A DNA stretch of 64,000 nucleotides from Hyphomicrobiaceae bacterium UBA7697 (GCA_002482645.1 DLGJ01000009.1:1-64000), one strand, 5' to 3'. Numbered from the stretch's first letter, positions 28,088-37,010 are shown. The notes: generated from the letters alone by a model not told the origin. Numbers and translations are program-made.

Positions 28088-29065
28088 TCAGGCCGCCGGC
28101 GCGCCAACCATCTGATGGAGCCGTGCCACCGCATCCGGAGCGATGCCGGTTCCATCGGCCAGACCTCTCAAGAATGCTTTCTCCTCCGGCGTGTCCACGG
28201 AAATCGCCATCAACGCCGCAGCGTAGACCTGAATGCCGACTTCGGGATTGGGAATGGCTCTCACGAGCCCCGCGAGATCCTGCGGCTTCGCCATCGCGGT
28301 CTGCACGAATTGTTGCTCTTCGGAGGTGATGCCGCCTTCGGAGAGTTTGCCCACCAAGCGCTGCATCTCGTCGGGCGACACCTCGCCGTCCGATTTGATC
28401 GCCTCGATCATGCCGCGCAGGCACAGTTCGGCGGTTTCGGGCGCCGCGATCTGCTGCACCTCGTTGTCGGACAGGGCGAGCGCTTGAACGTCGCTCGAAC
28501 TCGCCGATTGGGCTTGCCAATTCTTCAGGGCGGAAAGGGCCAGCGTGCCGAGAACGGCCATCGCGCTTCCGCCGATGGCGCCTTTGGTCGCGCTACCGCC
28601 ACCGCCGAGGATCGCGCCGGCCAAGGCCCCGAGGCCGCCAAGCTCGCCCTTGCTCATGCCGCCGACGCCGCTCGGGGAGCCAAGAACCTGGCCGAGCCCG
28701 CCGAGAATATCGCCAAGACCGCCAGAAGACTGACCGCCAGGGGACTGGCCGCCGGCCGCTTGACCCCCGCTGGGCTGGCCGCCGCCGAGAAGGCTGCCGA
28801 GGACGTCGCCCAGTCCGCCCGCGCCGCCGCTCTGGCCGCCCGCGCCCCCGCCAAGGAGGCCGCCGAGCATGTCGCCGAGCCCGCCCGCGGCACCGCCGCC
28901 CGAGGACTGGCTTCCGCCGAGGATGTTTCCGAGCACGGCGCCGAGGTCGGGCGCGCCCGAGGCGCTGCCCAGGCCATCCGGTCCGGTCGCGTGTTCGATT
29001 CTTTGCTGGGTCTGGGGGGATACACCCTGACGCATCAGTTCGCCGACAATATCTCCAAAATTCAT
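28088..29065 (-). CDS. DUF533 family protein with TerB-like domain and glycine-rich repeats
   Basis: The N-terminal half carries repeats of the form GLGD(M/V/I)LGGLLGGG separated by Gln/Ser/Gly linkers (about residues 30-130). A hydrophobic segment follows, then the C-terminal helical TerB-like DUF533 domain (about residues 190-320, DNEVQQIAAPE... to PDAVARLHQM). Relatives are inner-membrane proteins of unknown function. ATG 29065 (MNFGDIVGELM) has CGGAGA at good spacing. It is upstream of the LysM gene on the same strand. Confidence 0.8.
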   Translation of the reverse strand: MNFGDIVGELMRQGVSPQTQQRIEHATGPDGLGSASGAPDLGAVLGNILGGSQSSGGGAAGGLGDMLGGLLGGGAGGQSGGAGGLGDVLGSLLGGGQPSGGQAAGGQSPGGQSSGGLGDILGGLGQVLGSPSGVGGMSKGELGGLGALAGAILGGGGSATKGAIGGSAMAVLGTLALSALKNWQAQSASSSDVQALALSDNEVQQIAAPETAELCLRGMIEAIKSDGEVSPDEMQRLVGKLSEGGITSEEQQFVQTAMAKPQDLAGLVRAIPNPEVGIQVYAAALMAISVDTPEEKAFLRGLADGTGIAPDAVARLHQMVGAPAA

Positions 29066-29288
29066 GACGGTCTCCGCTCGCAGAAGTACTTCAGCCAAGT
29101 ATACTTATTGTTCCGGTGGATGACATTCCGGCGACATTGCTCCGCCGCGCCGCCCCTTAACCCTCGCCTGCCCACGGGCGTGGGCTCCCACCTGGGTGGT
29201 GGTGCGCGTAATGTAGGTAGGGTAGGACTCCTTTACCAGGGTGCTATAGTGACATCCGGCACAACCGTGCCGCCCAGGGAGGCTTCCG

Positions 29289-29522
29289 ATGGCACGAATT
29301 GAGGTCTTGGCCTTTATCCTCCTGCTTGGAACGGCGCTGACCGCCGCCACCGCGGTGCCGGCATCGCGTGCCGCCGTTTCCGATGCGGTGCGTAACGCCT
29401 GCGAGAAGAAGGCGAACAAGGTGACGCCGCCCTTGCGGGCCGGGGAGCGCGAGGCCTATATCACCAATTGCATTGCCGACGCGACGGCCGCGCAGGGCAA
29501 GGTGAAGAAGAAGAAATACTAA
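29289..29522 (+). CDS. Small secreted protein with PsiF-like Cys pair
   Basis: The 77-residue precursor has a signal peptide (MARIEVLAFILLLGTALTAA...) and a mature part with two Cys (ACEKKANKV and TNCIADA) and a Lys-rich tail (KVKKKKY). The Cys spacing recalls PsiF-type repeats, but the match is weak. ATG follows GGGAGG. The function is unknown. Confidence 0.6.
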   Translation: MARIEVLAFILLLGTALTAATAVPASRAAVSDAVRNACEKKANKVTPPLRAGEREAYITNCIADATAAQGKVKKKKY

Positions 29523-29754
29523 GAAGAAAACGAACGCTGCCGGGCGAATCGCCCAGGGCGGGATCGGCGCGCGCAAGTCGATGCGGGGCGCGGTCGATCC
29601 GAAATGGCGTTGCGAACTGGGCCACGTGCGCTGTTGCGCCGCGTCCTCAGTTTCGGGGCTTTTTTTGAAATTCGCGTCACGATCTGGAAACCGGACTTGC
29701 GCCCGGAGCGGTGTTTGGTAGGTTGCGCTGCCGGGAAAAAAGGGACTTTGAAAT

Positions 29755-29991
29755 ATGAAGAACGTACTTTCTGGACTAGTTATCGCTGGCCTGACGGCTG
29801 TCTCTTTCGCCGGTGTGGTTCATGCGGACGCCTATACGAAGGCCATTCGCGCGAGCTGCAAGGCGGACTACAAGAGACATTGCAGCGACAAGACGGTGGG
29901 GTCCAAGCAGCTGGAAGTTTGCATGCGGCAGCACCAGAACAGCCTTTCCAAGACGTGCCGCTCGGCGCTGAAGGCTGCAGGCTACAGGTAG
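29755..29991 (+). CDS. Small secreted cysteine-rich (GLG1-like repeat) protein
   Basis: The 78-residue precursor has a signal peptide ending VVHADA. Its mature domain has the pattern SCKADYKRHCS, VCMRQHQNSLS and KTCRSALK, four Cys with a conserved LS-x-C, as in the GLG1/cysteine-rich repeat family. It is probably periplasmic with two disulfides. The next gene on the other strand ends directly after its stop. Confidence 0.7.
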   Translation: MKNVLSGLVIAGLTAVSFAGVVHADAYTKAIRASCKADYKRHCSDKTVGSKQLEVCMRQHQNSLSKTCRSALKAAGYR

Positions 29992-30462
29992 TTAGCCCAT
30001 CTTTTCGAACGACCAATGGCTAAATGTTGCCGCGACGCCGTGCAGTGTGTCATCGGTGTCGCGCAACTGCCATAGGATTCCGTCGTCAATGCGAAAGCGG
30101 CGTCCGGATTTGGCGATGCGGATGCCGGAATAGCCTGTTGCGAATCCGTGGCGTGCCACAGTGTCCAGCAGACGTTGGCGTTCGGCGCGATTGGGAACCT
30201 CCGCGGAAAGCCGCGATGGCATGCCAACGATTTCGTCCCAACGATATTCGAACAGGGCCTGCGCGGCCTTGTTGGCATAGATGAAGAGCGGATCGGGGGC
30301 GGGGCTATGCGCCAAGACGCAGGCGCTGGCTTCTTCGTAGAGCCAGCGGGGCCCATCCATCGCCGATCCGTCGAGAAAGGGCGGCGCGTGACCAAGCAAG
30401 CGCTTGTAACTGTCGGCAAGAAGTCCGAAAAAGGCGGTGTCCGTGGCAAACGTCATGGGCAA
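29992..30462 (-). CDS. MEKHLA domain (PAS-like) protein
   Basis: The 156-residue protein consists of one PAS-like MEKHLA domain, recognised by LFIYANKAAQALFEYRWDEIVGMPSRLSAE and the terminal VAATFSHWSF. In plants this domain follows HD-ZIP III proteins; bacterial stand-alone members are uncharacterised. No output domain is attached. It abuts the convergent Cys-rich gene. Confidence 0.8.
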   Translation of the reverse strand: MPMTFATDTAFFGLLADSYKRLLGHAPPFLDGSAMDGPRWLYEEASACVLAHSPAPDPLFIYANKAAQALFEYRWDEIVGMPSRLSAEVPNRAERQRLLDTVARHGFATGYSGIRIAKSGRRFRIDDGILWQLRDTDDTLHGVAATFSHWSFEKMG

Positions 30463-30522
30463 TGGGGTGCAAACGGGCGATAGGGGCGCCAGCCGCAGTT
30501 CGTCCTCCGCGGGTTTCCAGCG

Positions 30523-30654
30523 ATGCTGATTGTCGCCTTCGGTATGATGTCCATCGCGTTGCTGGCTTTCCTTCTCTGGAACCTGTTTATCAAATGCCGC
30601 GCGATCTTACGCGAGCGCAAGTCGCGCCGTAACCGCGGCACCGGGTCCACATAG
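30523..30654 (+). CDS. Possible 43-residue single-helix membrane peptide
   Basis: A short frame from ATG 30523 encodes a hydrophobic N-terminal helix (MLIVAFGMMSIALLAFLLWN) followed by a basic tail rich in Arg and Lys (RERKSRRNRG). This positive-inside pattern is typical of small membrane proteins. No clear ribosome site precedes it, so the call is tentative. Confidence 0.35.
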   Translation: MLIVAFGMMSIALLAFLLWNLFIKCRAILRERKSRRNRGTGST

Positions 30655-30865
30655 ACGAAGGTTCAATTGCGCGAAGAGGGTCCCGTGTCGTCTGTCTTTC
30701 GCCGTCCGGGTCCGCGTGGAACGGCAACGCCATAGAGCGGGACGAGGGCCCGATCGCCGTGAAACGGCCGTACGCGGATGGTCCTATCGATCTTGCGCCC
30801 ATCTTGACGGGCCGTTCGAGGCAGGATATCGGGCGCAGTTCGTCCGGACAGCGGAGATCATATTG

Positions 30866-31369
30866 ATGCCCAAGGATATCACCAAAGCCACCGAGCAAAA
30901 GAAGCCGCGAGCGAAATCCCAATCGAAAGCGTCCGCCAAGGCCAAAGCGCCGGCCAAGCCGTCGAAGAAGACGGCTGCCAAGCCGCGCCGAACGACGCCG
31001 CGCCGGCCGGGAGAGGCCGCGGCCAAAGCGCAAACCAAGGCGAAGAGGTCCGCGCGCCGCCGCGCCGCCGCCGTGGTCGCGCCCGCCGATAACGTCCTCG
31101 TGGGAGCCGCGATACGATCGTTTCAAGCTTCGGTCCCAGCCGCCATCGCGGTGAACACCAAGCTTGCGGACATCGCCCACGCAAATATGAGCGCGGGACT
31201 CGAACTCGCGCGGGACTTGGCGAGCGCGAAGACACCGATGGACGCGATGCGGCTCGGCGTCTCCTATTGGCTCAGCCATATGAGCGCCGTGCAGGCCCAA
31301 GCGCGCGAGCTGCAAGGCTTGTCCGCGGCGTGGGTCAAGACGGCCAGCGAGCCTGTCCGCGCGGTCTGA
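30866..31369 (+). CDS. Phasin family protein
   Basis: Starting at ATG 30866 (GCGGAG upstream) the 167-residue product has a Lys/Ala/Pro-rich N terminus (about residues 8-70, histone-like) and a C-terminal amphipathic helical phasin domain with ARDLASAKTPMDAMRLGVSYW. Phasins coat polyhydroxybutyrate granules. The basic N-terminal region could bind DNA, as in PhaF-type phasins (inference). No PHA genes are adjacent. Confidence 0.78.
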   Translation: MPKDITKATEQKKPRAKSQSKASAKAKAPAKPSKKTAAKPRRTTPRRPGEAAAKAQTKAKRSARRRAAAVVAPADNVLVGAAIRSFQASVPAAIAVNTKLADIAHANMSAGLELARDLASAKTPMDAMRLGVSYWLSHMSAVQAQARELQGLSAAWVKTASEPVRAV

Positions 31370-31457
31370 CCGGTTCGGCCAACAACAAACGCCGGTCCCA
31401 ATCTTGGGCGATTGACGTAGACTGACACCTGTCGATCGGGAAGGGTCCGGAGGTGTC

Positions 31458-32723
31458 ATGCTGCGCGAAGATCTCGTATTCGTTGGGACCTGCGACATTG
31501 CCGGGCTCGTGCGCGGCAAGGGTTTTCCGTCCGCCGAGTTGCCCGCGCGCCGCAAGGCCGGCATTGGCTGGACGCATTCCAACCTCATGCAGACATGCTT
31601 CGGCCCGATCCTCGATACGCCGTTCGGGACGAGCGGCGATCTCATGATCGTTCCCGATCCGTCGTCCGAGGTCCATGTGGACTTCCGCGACGGCTCGGCG
31701 CCGGAGCACTTCTTCCTCGGCGACATTCGAAACACCGACGGCACGCCTTGGGACTGCTGCGTACGTGCGTTTCTGCGCCGGGCGATCGGCGCGTTGAAAA
31801 ACGTCTCGGGCCTGGAACTGCTTGCGGCCTTCGAACAGGAGTTCGTCTATACCGGCGTCGACGACGTTCCCGGTCATGCCTACAGCTTGAGTGCCTTCCG
31901 GCGGCAGGGCCTGTTCGGGGAAATGCTGATGGCGGCCATTCGCGCGGCAAGCGTCCGGCCGGATTCCTTTCTCGCCGAATACGGTCCGCGCCAGTATGAG
32001 ATGACGGTCGCGCCCGATGCGGCGATGGCGGCGGCGGACGCCGGCGTGATCGCGCGGGAGATGGCCCGCGCGGTGGCTTTCCGTCTGGAGAATCGGGCGA
32101 TCTTTTCGCCGATGCCGGTGGCGGACGGTGCGGGCAACGGAGTGCACATCCATTTCAGCCTGCACGAAGCCTCGGGCAAACCCGTGACGGGCGCGCCGGA
32201 CGGTGTCATGGGCCTCAGCCCCGTGGCGGCACGGTTCGCCGCCGGGGTTCTGCATCACTTGCCGGTCATCTGCGCGGTGACCGCTCCGTCTCCCGTCTCC
32301 TATTTGCGTTTGACGCCGAACCGGTGGGCTCCGACCGTTGCCGATCTCAAGCCGCAGGATCGCGGGGCGGCGTTGCGAATCTGTCCGGTGTTCGCGGCCA
32401 AGGGCGAGAGCGAGCGGGAGGCGCAATTCAATCTGGAATTCCGCGTCTGCGATGCCGCAGCCAGTCCCTACATGGCGCTCGGTGCACTGATCTTCGCGGG
32501 TGCCGACGGTATCGCGCGCGACCTCGCGCTTCCCAAAGGGCCTGCGCCCTTGCCGAAGTCGCTGCCCGCCGCACTCGATCTCATGGAGGCAAGCGATACC
32601 GTCAAGTCGTGGTTCGGGCCAGTCTTCTTCGAGGCCTATCTGCGGCACAAGAGGTCGGAGGCGTCTTATGTCGCGGATCTGCCGGAAGAAGACCTCTGCG
32701 CGCGCTACGCGGAGGTCTATTGA
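31458..32723 (+). CDS. Glutamine synthetase family protein
   Basis: This 421-residue enzyme of the GS superfamily has an N-terminal beta-grasp-like region, the metal-binding FEQEFVY (Glu pair), the NGVHIHFSLHE ATP/metal motif and an LTPNRWAP segment that aligns with the glutamate-binding NRWAP of the family. It lacks adenylylation-site Tyr context. Close relatives attach ammonia or amines to glutamate-like substrates (for example gamma-glutamylmethylamide synthetase). Substrate cannot be decided from sequence. No N-methylglutamate pathway genes are nearby. ATG follows CCGGAGG. Confidence 0.78.
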   Translation: MLREDLVFVGTCDIAGLVRGKGFPSAELPARRKAGIGWTHSNLMQTCFGPILDTPFGTSGDLMIVPDPSSEVHVDFRDGSAPEHFFLGDIRNTDGTPWDCCVRAFLRRAIGALKNVSGLELLAAFEQEFVYTGVDDVPGHAYSLSAFRRQGLFGEMLMAAIRAASVRPDSFLAEYGPRQYEMTVAPDAAMAAADAGVIAREMARAVAFRLENRAIFSPMPVADGAGNGVHIHFSLHEASGKPVTGAPDGVMGLSPVAARFAAGVLHHLPVICAVTAPSPVSYLRLTPNRWAPTVADLKPQDRGAALRICPVFAAKGESEREAQFNLEFRVCDAAASPYMALGALIFAGADGIARDLALPKGPAPLPKSLPAALDLMEASDTVKSWFGPVFFEAYLRHKRSEASYVADLPEEDLCARYAEVY

Positions 32724-32818
32724 TCGGCCGCCGCCGGTAACCGCCCGTCAACGCTGTCGGCAACTGGCTCTATCGGTTGCGACGCTCGCTGCTACGGTGA
32801 GGCCGGAGGTGCTGAATC

Positions 32819-33370
32819 ATGTGGAAGACGATCATTGCCGTTTCATTCCTAACGTTCGGCTGCGTTTCGCTCGCGGGTTGTGACGAGGGTTCGCAAGACA
32901 GTTTCGTTCTTTGCGAAAGCACCTATGCGTTGTGCACCACGGCCGCCTGTACGCCGGAGGACGGCAGCACGGACACCGTCTCCTGCGCCTGCGACGTGAA
33001 GACCGGCTACTCCGCGGGCCAAAAGCCGTGCACCGGAACCGTGAAGACGGACAAGGGCACCGAGATCAGCTCGCGCTACTATCCCATCAAGAGCTACGCG
33101 GTTTGCAACAACGACCGTCCCTGGGCGTGGTGTCTCGACAAGCCTTGCCTCGTCGACAAGGACGACCCGACGAAGGCGTCTTGCGCCTGTACGGTCGACA
33201 GAAATCAGGGTCCATATTTGGTGGTGACCTCCACCTATACCGACACGACCTGCACGACGAATCTGTGGTCGTCGGCAACGGTCGGCGGTGTCAACGAGAT
33301 CACCGACTTCCTCAAGACCACCAAAGAATTGAAGCCTTACGACATCAAGGTGTTGAACGCGCCGAATTAG
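32819..33370 (+). CDS. Cysteine-rich lipoprotein, unknown function
   Basis: The 183-residue precursor carries the lipobox SLAGC near residue 20. The mature part has about a dozen Cys in two similar blocks (TTAACTPEDG...SCACDV and DKPCLVDKDD...SCACTV), so it looks like an internal duplication. It is probably outer-membrane or periplasmic. It is not recognised as a known family. Confidence 0.6.
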   Translation: MWKTIIAVSFLTFGCVSLAGCDEGSQDSFVLCESTYALCTTAACTPEDGSTDTVSCACDVKTGYSAGQKPCTGTVKTDKGTEISSRYYPIKSYAVCNNDRPWAWCLDKPCLVDKDDPTKASCACTVDRNQGPYLVVTSTYTDTTCTTNLWSSATVGGVNEITDFLKTTKELKPYDIKVLNAPN

Positions 33371-33376
33371 CGGCGC

Positions 33377-33997
33377 TCAGCCTGCCGGCAGCAAGCCCGT
33401 AACCTCGTCCGTACACAGCATCCGGCAATAGCCCCGGAAGCAGTCGAGGGCGGCCTCGTGCCTGGCCTCCGTCCCGGCGGCGCAAGCATCGTGGATGCAG
33501 GTCATGTAATAACCGCGATCCGCGCCGTCCTTCACCGCATGATCGATACATTGATCGGTGAGGCAGCCAACGACGAAGACATCCTCGATCCCGATATTGC
33601 GCAGCAGGTAGTCGAGAACCGTCGAATTGAAGACGGACGAGGACGTCTTGGGGAGCACGATCTCGTCGCGGCCGGGTGCGATCGCATCGAGAACCCGGGC
33701 CTCGTGAGAGCCCTTGGCATAGCCCATGTTCGAGAGCTTGTAGTCGAGGCTCCGGTCCCGGCCGTCCGCGGTCAGGTTCTCCATGACCGTAAAGATCACC
33801 TCGAGCTTGCCGGCGCGGAAGCCACGGAGCAGCTTTTCGATATTGGGAACGACGCGGGCGGTCAGCGCCGCATGGAGTTCGGGGCGCCGGGAGGCTTCGT
33901 CCGGACCGCAGGTTCCGTTCTGCACGTCGATGACGAGGAGCGCGGCCTTTCCTGCGACGATGGGACGGTCGCGCGTGATCGTGGAGGGGTGCGTCAT
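33377..33997 (-). CDS. Cysteine hydrolase, isochorismatase family
   Basis: The 206-residue protein starts at ATG 33997 (MTHPSTITRD). The catalytic Asp lies in LLVIDVQNG, the Lys in VLPKTSSSVF and the nucleophilic Cys in VVGCLTDQCIDH. Relatives hydrolyse nicotinamide, N-carbamoylsarcosine or isochorismate. The substrate is unknown here. The frame is open upstream but reads through the promoter of the divergent gene. Confidence 0.85.
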   Translation of the reverse strand: MTHPSTITRDRPIVAGKAALLVIDVQNGTCGPDEASRRPELHAALTARVVPNIEKLLRGFRAGKLEVIFTVMENLTADGRDRSLDYKLSNMGYAKGSHEARVLDAIAPGRDEIVLPKTSSSVFNSTVLDYLLRNIGIEDVFVVGCLTDQCIDHAVKDGADRGYYMTCIHDACAAGTEARHEAALDCFRGYCRMLCTDEVTGLLPAG

Positions 33998-34087
33998 GGC
34001 GCCGAAGTTCTGTTGTGCTAACGAACCGGTCAGGATGAAATGCTCAATTACCGTTCGCAAATCAATGACGACCTTTGGGAGCTTAGC

Positions 34088-34528
34088 ATGGTTAGATGTC
34101 TCGCCGCCTTGTTGACCGTTGTCTTTCTGTCGTTGCCCGCGTCCGCCGAGGACAATGCCGCCGCCATGGAGGCGATCGACAACCTCGTCGCCAAGCTGGA
34201 CGCCGCGTTCGAGGCGCAGGACGAACAGGCGATCGTCGCGTTGACGACGGACGATCATGTGTCGGTGACGCCGTATTACGGGACGCCCCAGACCCTGAAG
34301 GCGGTCATCCAGACGCTCCCGGATCTCAAGATCGACCAGACCGATTTGAGCGAGCCCACGGTCGTCTTTCTCGGGCCCGACAGCGCCATGCGGCAACTGA
34401 CGGCGAAGGTCGAGGGCACCTATGGCCCCAACAAGATATCGCAGAAGCTGTTCATCACCTCGATCCTGCGCAAGCAAGACGGCGACTGGCTCGAGAGCTT
34501 CTACCAGGCGACCGCGCTGGCGCCGTAA
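34088..34528 (+). CDS. Secreted NTF2/SnoaL-like (DUF4440-type) protein
   Basis: The 146-residue precursor from ATG 34088 (TGGGAG before it) has a signal peptide ending ASAED and an NTF2-like domain: AIDNLVAKLDAAFEAQDEQAIVALTTDDH, the family's entry helix, and repeated beta strands. Its function is unknown. It ends 5 bases before the cupin gene. Confidence 0.72.
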   Translation: MVRCLAALLTVVFLSLPASAEDNAAAMEAIDNLVAKLDAAFEAQDEQAIVALTTDDHVSVTPYYGTPQTLKAVIQTLPDLKIDQTDLSEPTVVFLGPDSAMRQLTAKVEGTYGPNKISQKLFITSILRKQDGDWLESFYQATALAP

Positions 34529-34533
34529 CGGTC

Positions 34534-34902
34534 ATGCGCCCTGACGCCCGCAGAGAGGTCCGCGCGGGACATTTGCCGTCCGGCTTGCCGCCGGGGCCGC
34601 AAGACGGCGAGATGTTCGATGTCCTCGTGGAGCAGGGCGGCGTCCGCATCGAGCGCATCGTCTCCACCGGTCAGGCAACGCCGCAAGGCCAGTGGTACGA
34701 CCAGGAGCGCGAGGAATTCGTGCTGCTGGTCTCGGGGGCCGCGCGTCTGCGCATCGAGGGAGAAGGAGAGGACCGCGCGCTCGCGCCGGGCGACTGGCTC
34801 CTGCTTCCGGCCCGTTGCCGCCATCGTGTGACCTGGACGCAGAGCGACCCGGCCACCATATGGCTAGCGATTCACTACGACACGGAGCCTGCGGACCCCT
34901 GA
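34534..34902 (+). CDS. Cupin domain protein
   Basis: This 122-residue single-cupin protein has the second cupin motif GDWLLLPARCRHRVTW and a first motif around QEREEFVLLVSGAARL, lacking one or more of the usual metal His. A mannose-6-phosphate isomerase-like cupin of the ChrR/YP_766765-type cannot be named more precisely. It follows the NTF2-like gene by 5 bases. Confidence 0.75.
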   Translation: MRPDARREVRAGHLPSGLPPGPQDGEMFDVLVEQGGVRIERIVSTGQATPQGQWYDQEREEFVLLVSGAARLRIEGEGEDRALAPGDWLLLPARCRHRVTWTQSDPATIWLAIHYDTEPADP

Positions 34903-34917
34903 GATGGAGGATCGACG

Positions 34918-35181
34918 ATGCAGACGACTTGGAAGCCCTATGTACAGCACGGCGAAATCCACGACCGTGCGGAACTTCCCGAAAGCGTCTTTGCTTTTCC
35001 AAAGCAGCGCAAGGAGCCGCTGACGGACGCGGCCCATGTGAAAGACGCGTTGGCCCGATTCGATCAGGTGGAGGACGTGACCGACGCCGACCGCGATCTT
35101 GCGTTCGCCAATATCAAGAAAGCGGCGACGCATTTCGGCCTCGACGTGCATGAGAACGATTGGCGGGAACTTGGGCGCTGA
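34918..35181 (+). CDS. Conserved small protein (DUF6582-type)
   Basis: This 87-residue soluble protein carries the pattern FPKQRKEPLTDAAHVKDALARFDQV and FANIKKAATHFGLDV. This signature occurs in a widespread small family annotated as DUF6582; its function is unknown. ATG follows GATGGAGG. It lies 15 bases after the cupin gene and is probably co-transcribed. Confidence 0.65.
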   Translation: MQTTWKPYVQHGEIHDRAELPESVFAFPKQRKEPLTDAAHVKDALARFDQVEDVTDADRDLAFANIKKAATHFGLDVHENDWRELGR

Positions 35182-35210
35182 GCCGCGGTGGTGGCCCGAT
35201 TGCCGCCTTG

Positions 35211-35681
35211 TCAGCGGTGCAGGATCAGAAGCGCGATCAGAAGCGTGAGCGGTGTTAAAATGTCCCACCAGAAAATGGGACCGGCATTGTTGATCGCGAA
35301 GTTGCGGCGCTTGACCATGTCCGTGACGTGCACGGCGGCCGCGCTCCACAGGAAACCCGCGGCCATGACCGTCATCGCCCAGGCAGCTTCGGGGCCGAGA
35401 AGCGACGCGGCAATCGCGCCGAGGCCGATACCGAGATTGGCGCCGGCGATTTCCTTTTGAAACGGGCTTGGCGGCCAGCCGATGGAATGGGCCACACGAT
35501 CGCTGAACATCGCATGGGAGAACGCCGCCCATAGGCTCGGCACGCCGAGTCCCAAGGACAGCATCCATTGCAGGATGGGCTCGAGGGTCTTGCTGCCGAA
35601 GGGTTGGGAAATCTCCAGAAAGCCGAGCGCGACCGCCGCGGCGTAACAAAGGGCGGGGAAGGCCGAGATGAGCTGTTGCAT
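35211..35681 (-). CDS. DUF6790-like integral membrane protein
   Basis: The 156-residue protein from ATG 35681 has four hydrophobic segments: residues 5-24, 36-58, about 78-115, and the C-terminal WWDILTPLTLLIALLIL. Its sequence matches the DUF6790 type. The function is unknown. The frame reads on over the divergent P450 gene, which is shadow coding. Confidence 0.7.
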   Translation of the reverse strand: MQQLISAFPALCYAAAVALGFLEISQPFGSKTLEPILQWMLSLGLGVPSLWAAFSHAMFSDRVAHSIGWPPSPFQKEIAGANLGIGLGAIAASLLGPEAAWAMTVMAAGFLWSAAAVHVTDMVKRRNFAINNAGPIFWWDILTPLTLLIALLILHR

Positions 35682-35738
35682 CGTTGTCGCTCCGCATCGT
35701 TCGCCGGGACCGGGAAGCCGATTAGGAGAATGTCCGAA

Positions 35739-37010
35739 ATGACCGAAGGCTACCAGGATTCGTATTCGCTGCGTGCGCCGTTGCGCGTCGATCTCGAAGG
35801 CGCGGCGGGTAAGCAGGACCCGTATTCCCTGTTCGCGCGGCTGCGCGAGGCCGGACCCGTGATTCCGTTGAAGCTGCCGTTCGTTGGCAGAGTCTGGGCC
35901 ACGACGACCTATGCGGCCACGGAAGCGATGCTGAAGGACAACGTGCTGTTCGTGCAGGAGGCGCGGCATGCCGGCAAGACGGGCATCGCCGGTCTCAGCT
36001 GGTGGATGCCGCGCGCCATCCAGGTGCTTGGCAACAACATGCTGTTGAAGGACGAGCCCGACCACCGGCGTTTGCGGAAGCTCGTCGATCAGGCGTTCCG
36101 CCGCCGTCTCGTGCGGGATATGCGCGGCGAGATCGAAGTTCTCGCGGACGGGCTCCTGACGAAGATCGAAGGGCAGGCGGAGCCGGATCTCGTCGCCGCC
36201 TATGCGCGCAAACTGCCGATCGAAGTGATTTGCCTGCTTCTCGGACTTCCCGACCAGAACCGGGCTGCGTTTACCGGCTGGGCCAGCCGCATGACGTCCA
36301 TGCTGCGCGGCTTCGCGGTCCTGCGCATGGTGTTTTCCATGCCGGGCGCGGTGAACTATGTGCGTGCGCAGATCGAGGAGTGCCGCCGTCATCCGCGCGA
36401 GGGGTTGATCTCGGAATTGGTGCGGGCCGAGGAGGACGGCGACCGGCTGAGCGAGGACGAACTGGTGTCGATGGTGTTCCTGTTGCTGTTCGCGGGCTTC
36501 GAGACCACGACCCATCTCATCACCGACAGTGTGATCGCGCTCGAGCAGAATCCGGAGCAGAAGGCCTATCTGTTCGCGGATCTCGACGCGCGGATGGAAC
36601 GCGCGCTCGAGGAGCTTGCCCGCTATGCGACGCCCGTGCAGAGCACAAAGCCGCGCTATGTCGCGCAGGATTGCACGTTCTTCGGCCAAAAGCTCGCGCG
36701 CGGCGACAACATTATCGGACTTCTCGCCGGCGCGAATTACGACCCGGCGGTGTTCGTCGAGCCCCAGACGCTCAAGCTCGACAGGCTCCCGAATCCCCAT
36801 CTCGTTTTCGGCACGGGCATTCATTTCTGCCTTGGCATGCAGCTCGCGCGGGTGGAGGCGCAAGTGGCGCTCGCCCGTCTCTATGCGCGCTTCCCCGATC
36901 TCGAACTGGCCGAGCCGGACAATATTCCGTGGGTCACGCGCTTCGGCTTGCGCGGCGCTTACGCCTTGCCGCTCCGGTTGAATGCGGTTCGCTCCCGAAG
37001 AGCGGCATAG
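35739..37010 (+). CDS. Cytochrome P450
   Basis: The 423-residue protein has the I-helix oxygen-activation motif LFAGFETTTHL, the K-helix ELARYATPVQ (ExxR), and the haem loop FGTGIHFCLGMQLA with the axial Cys. No ferredoxin or reductase gene is adjacent, so electron transfer partners are elsewhere. ATG 35739 is preferred because AGGAGA lies 9 bases upstream; ATG 35730 overlaps that site. The substrate is unknown. Confidence 0.92.
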   Translation: MTEGYQDSYSLRAPLRVDLEGAAGKQDPYSLFARLREAGPVIPLKLPFVGRVWATTTYAATEAMLKDNVLFVQEARHAGKTGIAGLSWWMPRAIQVLGNNMLLKDEPDHRRLRKLVDQAFRRRLVRDMRGEIEVLADGLLTKIEGQAEPDLVAAYARKLPIEVICLLLGLPDQNRAAFTGWASRMTSMLRGFAVLRMVFSMPGAVNYVRAQIEECRRHPREGLISELVRAEEDGDRLSEDELVSMVFLLLFAGFETTTHLITDSVIALEQNPEQKAYLFADLDARMERALEELARYATPVQSTKPRYVAQDCTFFGQKLARGDNIIGLLAGANYDPAVFVEPQTLKLDRLPNPHLVFGTGIHFCLGMQLARVEAQVALARLYARFPDLELAEPDNIPWVTRFGLRGAYALPLRLNAVRSRRAA

